Assembly: GCA_029204225.1 (NCBI GenBank)
Contig: CM055106.1
Location: forward strand, 17,990,149 to 18,054,148
Length of the DNA stretch: 64,000 bases
From: Diphasiastrum complanatum
Taxonomy: Eukaryota > Streptophyta > Lycopodiopsida > Lycopodiales > Lycopodiaceae
Direction: 5' to 3'
Under the pieces are notes generated by a model that was not told the origin of the DNA, ran no database searches, and was given only the letters and a program-made list of their open reading frames with translations. Numbering within the stretch: position 1 is the stretch's first letter; each line of letters begins with the position of its first letter. Of the stretch, positions 55,998 through 64,000 are shown piece after piece. Position numbers and translations under genes: made by a program.

Positions 55998-58900
55998 TCA
56001 CGGTTGGTGCCTTGGTATCTTTGTCAGGTTCAGCTTGTTGAAAAATTTCTGGTGCTTGATCCTGGGAAGCGCTTTGGTGAAGATGTCTGCGACCATTTCT
56101 TTTGTGGAGCAGTATTGAAGGATCACTTGCCCTGAGAAAACTTTCTCCCGAATGAAATGATACGGGATTTTTATGTGCTTGGATCTGCCATGAAATCTGG
56201 GATTCAGTGACAGTGATGGTGGTAGCATAAAATGAGTGTGATGTAAGTCGTGAAGTAATAACCTGATCCATGTAGCTTCTTTTGAAGCTTGACATGCTGC
56301 GATGTACTCTACCTCGGTCAAAGAAAGCGCAACTGATTTTTGCTTCCTTGAGTTCCACGAAATCGGTCCCCTGCTGGATAGAAACAGACCCTGGAGGTAG
56401 ATTTTTTGGTAGAGATTGTTCTTCCCCAATCTGAGTCGGAGTAGCCTCGCAAGACAAGTGGGTTGATAGCATTTCCATCGTAACATAAGATGTGATCTAA
56501 ACTTTCCTAAATATATGTTATCACTCTCTTTAATGCTTTCCAATGAGAGATCCTAGGATTAGACATGAACTGACTTAACGTGCTAACAATATATGCTAAA
56601 TCTGGTCTAGTACATAGCATTGTATACATTAGAGATCCGATTAGTGAATGATAAGGGTACTTCGCTAAGCTGAGTACCTCACTATCAATCTCAGCACAAG
56701 AAGGTTTAGTTAATACTATACTTGGATCCATTGGGGTATCAATTGGTTTGCAATCAGACATATGAAACTTTTCTAAAAATGCCTTTTAGATATGCCTCCT
56801 AGCTAAGACAGATCTTCTTCTAAAGTCTATGTCTAGTAATGTGAATTCCTAGCAAAGAATGAACAGCTCCTAAATCAGTCATGTTAAATTCCTTTGACAG
56901 ATCATTCTTAGTAGTGTGCAGAAGAGAAGTGTCGTTAGACAAAATAAATGCATCATCTACGTAAAGAGCTATGTGAACTATATTGGTGTCTATATGCTTT
57001 GAATAAACATTACAGTTAGCTGAATTGTTTGCAAATCCTAATTGAACGAGATAAGAGTTGATTCTATTGAACCATGCTCTTGCGGTCTGTTTCAGACAAT
57101 AGATTGTTTTGTGCAACTTGCACACTTTGTGCTCTTGGCCTTTGACTTCGAATCCTTCCGGTTGGAAGGTGTACAGCTCCTCTTCAACATTGTCGTTGAG
57201 AAATGTTGTCTTGACATCGGCTGCTAATGCAATCAAAGTCCTGATTGACTGCATCTTGACGATAGGACTGAAAATTTCTTGATAATTCACTCCTTCTTGT
57301 CGATAACTCTCCTGTGAGTGGGGAAGTCAACCAACGTCCAGGTTTGATTCGTCAAAAGTGAGTTATACTCGCTTTCCATAGCTTCTTGCCACTGCACAGC
57401 ATCCTTGGAGTCAATTGCTTCGGCTAGGCTCTCTGGTTCTTCTGATGAAGTCCAGAATGATTGAGGTGCATACCTCTCAGGAACTGTCCGAGTCCGTGAG
57501 GATCTGTGGACGTTGGGTTGACCAGGATGCGATGATGTTTCTTCTTGAATTTCTTCAAATCTGTTCGAGCTAGCTTGGTTTGGTCTGATGACATGTACTG
57601 TCGATTGCTCGACTTCTGTAGCTGTAGCTGCAGGCTCTGTAGAAGGAACATCAATGTTGGAAGAATCCATGCTACGTAAAATAGGATGAAATGACATAGC
57701 ATCGTTTATCGATGGCTGTTTAAAATCATAGTATGTATGTTCTTGAAATATTACATCCCTAGAGACAAATACTACATTGGTGGATGGATCATAAACTTTA
57801 TAAGCTTTATGTTCATCAGGATAGCCAATGAAAATACATTATTTGTCCTATGATCCAGCATCTTCCTAAGTTGTTTAGGAATGTGAACAAAACATATACA
57901 ACCAAAGATTTTTAAATGGCTGACACTAGGCTTGTGCCCATGCCAAACTTCATGAGGAGTCTTGTTGTTGAGACTTTGGTGCTGGATCTGTTCTGCACGT
58001 AACAGGTTGTGGCAATAGCTTCTGCCCAGAACTTCACAGGTAGGTGTGCTTGATGTAGCATGGATTTGGCTGAGTTGAGAAGAGGTCGATTCTTCCTTTC
58101 TGCAATCCCGTTCTGTTGAGGTGAATAAGAAATGGTTAATTGTCTTCTAATACCATGGTCAGCCATGTAGTCAGACATCTCATTAGAGATATATTCGCCG
58201 CCACCATCAGTTCAGAGTGCTTTCACTTTCCTAGACATTTGTGTCTCAACCATGGCTTTGGATCTCTTGAAGCATTCAAAGGCTTCAGATTTATGCTTAA
58301 TGAACATGGCTGTAGAACATCTAAAGTAACCATCTATGAAAGTGATAAAATAGATTGCATCTCCTTATGACGGAGTTGGCATTGGACCACAGAGATCACG
58401 GTGTACAAGATCTATTACATGCTTTGTTTTAATGGAATGTGATTTTGGAAACTTGCTTCTAGAGTGTTTCTCGTAGATGCATGATTCACAAAAGAAAGAT
58501 TTCCTATCTAATGAAGACGGAAAATTCAAACCATCAACTGAATTATTACAATGCATATAAGAAAGTGATCTTGTATTCACGTGTCCAAATCGACTATGTC
58601 ACAGAACAGCACTATCGTTTATATTTTCATTAGAGATACTAGCTAATGCAACTGAATTAGAGGCGTAAAGATTTCCGACTCTAGTGCATGTAGTCAGAGT
58701 ACTATCTTCCTCGAGTATTGTACACTGCTCAGATGAGAAAGTAACAGTGTAGCCCTCATCAGTTATCTTAGAGACTGATAACAGGTTCTTTAACAATTGA
58801 AGAACATGAAGGACGTTAGGAACACAAATGGCTAGAATCTCCGAGGTAGATAAATTGGTCTCTGCTGTAAGCTGTGTACTCTGTAAACCATTCCTTGCGA

Positions 58901-59196
58901 GAGATCATGTGTTGAATAGCGCCGTTGTCTAAGTACCAGTTATCAAAGTCTTCGTTGGTGCTGTAAGCCATTGACAAGTGTGTATCTGACTCCTTGAATT
59001 CCGCCGAGTTGGAGGAGTCTAGTTGTTGTTGTTTTTGCTGCTTCTTTGCCTCGTTGTAGATCCTGATGTGACATTCTTTGATGTCCTGATTAGCTCTTTT
59101 GCAATATCTGTAGAAAAGCTTCTTGCGCGATCGACCATGCTATTGCTGTTGCACTTGATTCTTGCCCTTGGAATAGTTTTTCTTCTTGGTGTATAG
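55998..59196 (-). pseudogene. copia gag tail to RNase H, minus-strand copy
   Basis: Minus-strand order: decayed zinc knuckle near 59110 (YRYCKRANQDIKEC, first Cys to Tyr and His to Gln) and protease WYLDNGAIQHM (DNG in place of D-S/T-G). LLKNLLSVSKITDEGYTV and the pre-integrase FFCESCIYEK follow. Integrase is seen as VHRDLCGP (D kept) and PQQNGIAERKNR. Then come the linker, RT (NYQEIFSPIVKM, DVKTTFLNDN, LYVDDAFILSN), DCKPIDTPMDPSIVLTKP and RNase H (ADIFTKALPRIKHQ). Stops and frameshifts split it into about eight frames. It ends at 55998, then polypurine tract and LTR. The 5' end is cut at 59196 by an inserted LTR. It is very close to the 41730-44520 copy, and both are dead. Confidence 0.9.
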
Positions 59197-59600
59197 TGTT
59201 GGGGGTATTCCCAACATAGAGCGAATAAAAGAAAATGAGTCAATAAATGTGTTACGAGGGCATGGCTTCCTACGCGTATAAGCCCATGGCCCAATGAGCA
59301 CGCAAGGCGATTGTAAATAGAAATAATGGACTTGGGCCCCTTGTAATTAAAATAAAACTTGAGGCCCAAAGTCATTTTAAACTTAGAAGTCTATTATTTT
59401 AGAGTTGGGTCCAACTTGGGCTCACATGAATCTTGTGAATTCTAATGTACATTTTGTGGACCCTTGGATTAAGTTGGGTCCAAGATAAATGGTTAGGATC
59501 AATGTACATATTAGCCAATAGAATTTTGGGGCAAAGGCCTTCTCCATTTATAAAAAACACCTCATGTACTCTATTTTCATGCTTAATGAGAAGGAGGAAA
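59197..59600 (+). mobile_element. LTR, copy 2 (partner at 4819)
   Basis: TGTTGGGGGTATTCCCAACA opens the segment. The first 253 bp match 4819-5073. It interrupts the minus-strand copia gag at 59196. The 3' edge lies between about 59560 and 59640, with no clear primer site. Confidence 0.7.
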
Positions 59601-59631
59601 TTCTTAACTGACAGCAGAGCAGTGGTAAGGA

Positions 59632-59844
59632 GTGGAAGAGTACATAGAGATAAAGTACGACTTTGTATGTGAGCATGTGGTTAACAATTATGTTAAGGTA
59701 GTATGCTATAATACTATTGAACATGTAGCTAATGTTCTTACAGAACCCTTGTGTAAGGACAAGATTGAAATGCATATAGGCTTTTTGTTTTTGACATTTA
59801 AAGTAAACTTAAAGCTTAAAGAAAGTGTTAGACTCAAAGCTTAA
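59632..59844 (+). pseudogene. copia RNase H C-terminal scrap
   Basis: The plus-strand coding reads EYIEIKYDFVCEHVVNNYVKVV then IEHVANVLTEPLCKDKIEMHIG. This matches the end of copia RNase H (H-I-E-[IV]-x-Y-H-F, then A-D-[IL]-[FL]-T-K-x-L), with the usual D of ADIFTK changed to N. It is about 65 residues long and follows the LTR at 59197, so the order LTR then pol tail implies a large internal deletion or a joined fragment. TGTTGGGAGTTATG at 59877 could be the start of another LTR. It is inactive. Confidence 0.7.
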
Positions 59845-59849
59845 TTTTA

Positions 59850-61975
<2,126 letters not shown>

Positions 61976-61983
61976 TAGATCCA

Positions 61984-62015
61984 GCGGTACCAGGATCCGC
62001 GGATCCCGGTACCGC
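61984..62015. repeat. 32 bp palindrome, possible hAT 5' terminus
   Basis: The two 16-base arms pair at 15 positions, centred on CCGCGG, with GGATCC and GGTACC in each. GCGGTACC appears again at about 62031. CAGCGGTACC at 61982 could be the hAT terminal repeat; no 3' partner lies within the window. Confidence 0.6.
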
Positions 62016-62306
62016 AGATCCATACTGATTCGCGGTACCACAATATTTAATATTTTTTAGTATATAATATTTTTTAATATTTAATATATTACTGTATTTT
62101 TTTTTAACCTAATCCCCCCCCTCGCTTCATCTCTCTCCCTGCCCGTCGCCCTACTGTCCGCGCCCTCCCGGCTGTCTTCGCATTGCACTAATCGCGTCCT
62201 CCCCTGCTATTGCTATTTCGGCCTTTATTGTGGTTTTTTCAAGCCTTCCGACTCCTATCGCACCCACAGAGATCTCTGCCTTCTTTCCCCAGTCCTTTCT
62301 ACAGAG

Positions 62307-64000
62307 ATGGTGCATTCCAACCTTGCCGATCTGTGGGACGAGGTGGACATTGTCAGGCGGGTTCCCGACAAGTCTAACAAGTCCGGTGCAAGGATAGTGC
62401 GTTGTCGATATTGCCCGACAAAGTTCGTTGCCACCCTCACTCGCCTTAAAGGTCACCTACTCAGCGCATGCGCGAGAGATGGTGGCACACTGAATGCTGC
62501 CCCCTGTGCCAGCATATCCGTTCCCGTCAGGCAGCGACTTTTAGATACCTACGGGCCACGTCTTGTGGCGGGGGAGAACACCATTTCGGAGGGTGTTCTT
62601 CGGTTTTGCACTGTTCCTTACGTGGTTGACCCCGAGTTGCTGCCTGCTTGGCTGGCACGCACGAGGAGAGGGAGTGCATCCTCGTCCAGTCCCTTTGCCC
62701 CTCGTCCCTCTCAGACAGTTCCACCTCACGCACCCCCATCTGCACCCATTCCGGTGGATCCTGTCCCACCGCGTCCGCCAGTTGCCACTGTGGTTCCACC
62801 ACCACCTACTGTTGCTCGCACTCCCCCAGTTTACGACTTTCTCATGGACTCTCCGCCTCCCGAGCAGGAGCAGGCCCCGGATGCCAGTGACGAGGCCTTC
62901 CAGGATGTTGAGGAGATCCCTTCCTCCCTCCCTTCACATCCGGATGACCACCCTACCCAGCAGTTTTCGTATCCCATGCCAGATGTCCACCCTCCACCAG
63001 TGTACCCCACTTACGCTGCTGCACCCATCCCGGCCAGTGCATCCCACTCTCCCCATTCCACGTCTACAGCTGATGCATCCACTAGTGCCCAGGCTGTCGC
63101 GTCATCATCCAATCCCGTCACGTTTGGTGCATTGTGCTGGAGGTCCGCTACCCGTCGCCTAGCTGGGAGAGTTCTTAGGCAGCAGAGCATTCGCGGCGCG
63201 CATCAGCCGCACATGGATAGAGAGGCCACACAGGCCATGGCCAGCCTGATTTATGAGTTGAACCTTCCATTTGCCATCACCAACTCCGAGCCCTTCAGAA
63301 GGGCCTTCCGCCTTGCACAGTCTGTCAGCCCTAGCTGGAGAGTCCCTAGTTCAGAGGTTGTCCGCACACACATGCTGAGGGATAGGGTCGAGTCACTGTC
63401 TAGAGAGATGGAGCCTCTACGTCGCCACTGGGCCACTTACGGTTGCAGCATCATGTCCGATGGCTGGACTGATGTCAGGAGGAGGCCGATCCTCAACATA
63501 CTGGTCTCCAGCTGCATGGGCACACAGTTTTTGAGGGCAGTGGATTGCAGCAGGGGGGGGGGGAGAGAGTCATATCTGCAGAGTTCATGTTTGATGTCAT
63601 CAGGTCTTCCATCATGTCCATAGGCCCACATCATGTCGTCACAGTGGTGACGGACAATGCCACGAACTGCATTCAGATGGGTGTACTGCTAGAGGCCGAG
63701 TTCCCTCACATTGTTCATACCCCCTGTGCCGCGCACGGCATAGACCTTCTGATGGGGGACATAGGTGCACTTCCCTGGGTTAGAGCCATCGTCCATGAGG
63801 CCCTCTTCCTGGTGACTTTTGTCACGAGGAAGAGGCGTGTTCTTGCCATGTTCCGGGTGTTCAGCCATCTAGACCTCCGTAAGCCAGCCCCCACACGCTT
63901 TGCATTCGACTTGGTGGTCATCGACCGTCTGATCAGGTGCAGGGCGCAGCTTCTACAGATGGTTGCCAGTGATCTTTGGTGTGCCTATACATTTCCGCGC
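62307..64000 (+). pseudogene. hAT transposase, BED finger plus DUF659, frameshifted and cut by window end
   Basis: Residues 1-60 hold a BED-type zinc finger (C33, C36, H50, C55; LADLWDEVDIV at its start) that binds element DNA. Residues about 110-290 are a Pro/Ser-rich linker. From M303 (DREATQAMASLIYELNLPF) the DUF659/hAT catalytic part follows, with SDGWTD at 384-389; D385 likely equals the first acidic residue. An 11-G run (63553-63563) shifts the frame, and coding continues in the +2 frame to the window end: FMFDVIRSSIMSIGPHHVV, VTDNATNC (second Asp) and HTPCAAHGIDLLMGD. The dimerisation tail lies outside. hAT transposases cut and paste DNA with 8 bp target duplications. Apart from the G run it looks nearly intact and is much richer in GC than its surroundings. 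The shift could also be a sequencing error in the G run. Confidence 0.88.

Noticed and set aside
59609-59625. copia primer site after the 59197 LTR
   Set aside because: CAGAGCAGTGGTAA has the right words in the wrong order and does not match tRNA-Met.
62563-63162. 199-codon open frame overlapping the hAT gene
   Set aside because: It is a shadow frame of the Pro/Ser-rich linker; the BED and DUF659 motifs lie in the other frame.

Overview
This is nuclear DNA from a land plant with a large, repeat-rich genome. The evidence is plant-type Ty1/copia and Ty3/gypsy retrotransposons, two hAT transposons of the BED/DUF659 type, long GA/CT microsatellites, and split plant genes, including an ADP/ATP carrier with a 3 kb intron. 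Nothing fixes the clade. A seed-free plant or gymnosperm is a guess from the very low gene density.

Only two genes look intact: a mitochondrial ADP/ATP carrier in three exons (22746-27137, +) and a single-exon F-box/leucine-rich-repeat protein (45441-47165, +). A third host locus at 53540-54390 (+) has a signal-peptide exon joined to a PLAT/LH2-like exon, but it is frameshifted and probably a pseudogene. A BED-finger/DUF659 hAT transposase starts at 62307 (+) and runs off the window. It carries one visible frameshift in an 11-G run.

Layout. 0-5 kb: a gypsy scrap, then a 3 kb badly decayed coding region of unknown family, then a truncated LTR. 5-9.4 kb: two gypsy gag remnants on the minus strand, with a tRNA-Asp-type primer site and LTR between them. 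9.4-18 kb: a decayed minisatellite, copia fragments, several LTRs with tRNA-Met primer sites, and a 165 bp hAT-like MITE. 19.7-21.4 kb: a LINE reverse-transcriptase relic. 22.4-27.3 kb: the carrier gene. 28-36.5 kb: a hAT relic, a copia element with its 5' part inverted, a minisatellite built on ATCTCGACC, and gypsy and copia pieces. 39-45 kb: gypsy integrase tail, then a plus-strand copia. 45.4-47.2 kb: F-box gene. 50-51.6 kb: a minus-strand copia 3' half with its LTR. 53.5-54.4 kb: PLAT-like locus. 54.7-59.2 kb: a minus-strand copia of the same family as the 42 kb copy. 59.2-59.9 kb: another LTR plus an RNase H scrap. 61.6-64 kb: a 344 bp CT array and the hAT gene.

The genes form no pathway together; the window is mostly nested, decayed mobile DNA around a few host genes. 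Points of note are the precise MITE, the tRNA-Asp primer site with a motif-rich leader, an inverted pair of copia copies enclosing two host genes, GA/CT arrays just 5' of all four main coding starts, and the unidentified 3 kb decayed coding region. I found no convincing new biological system.
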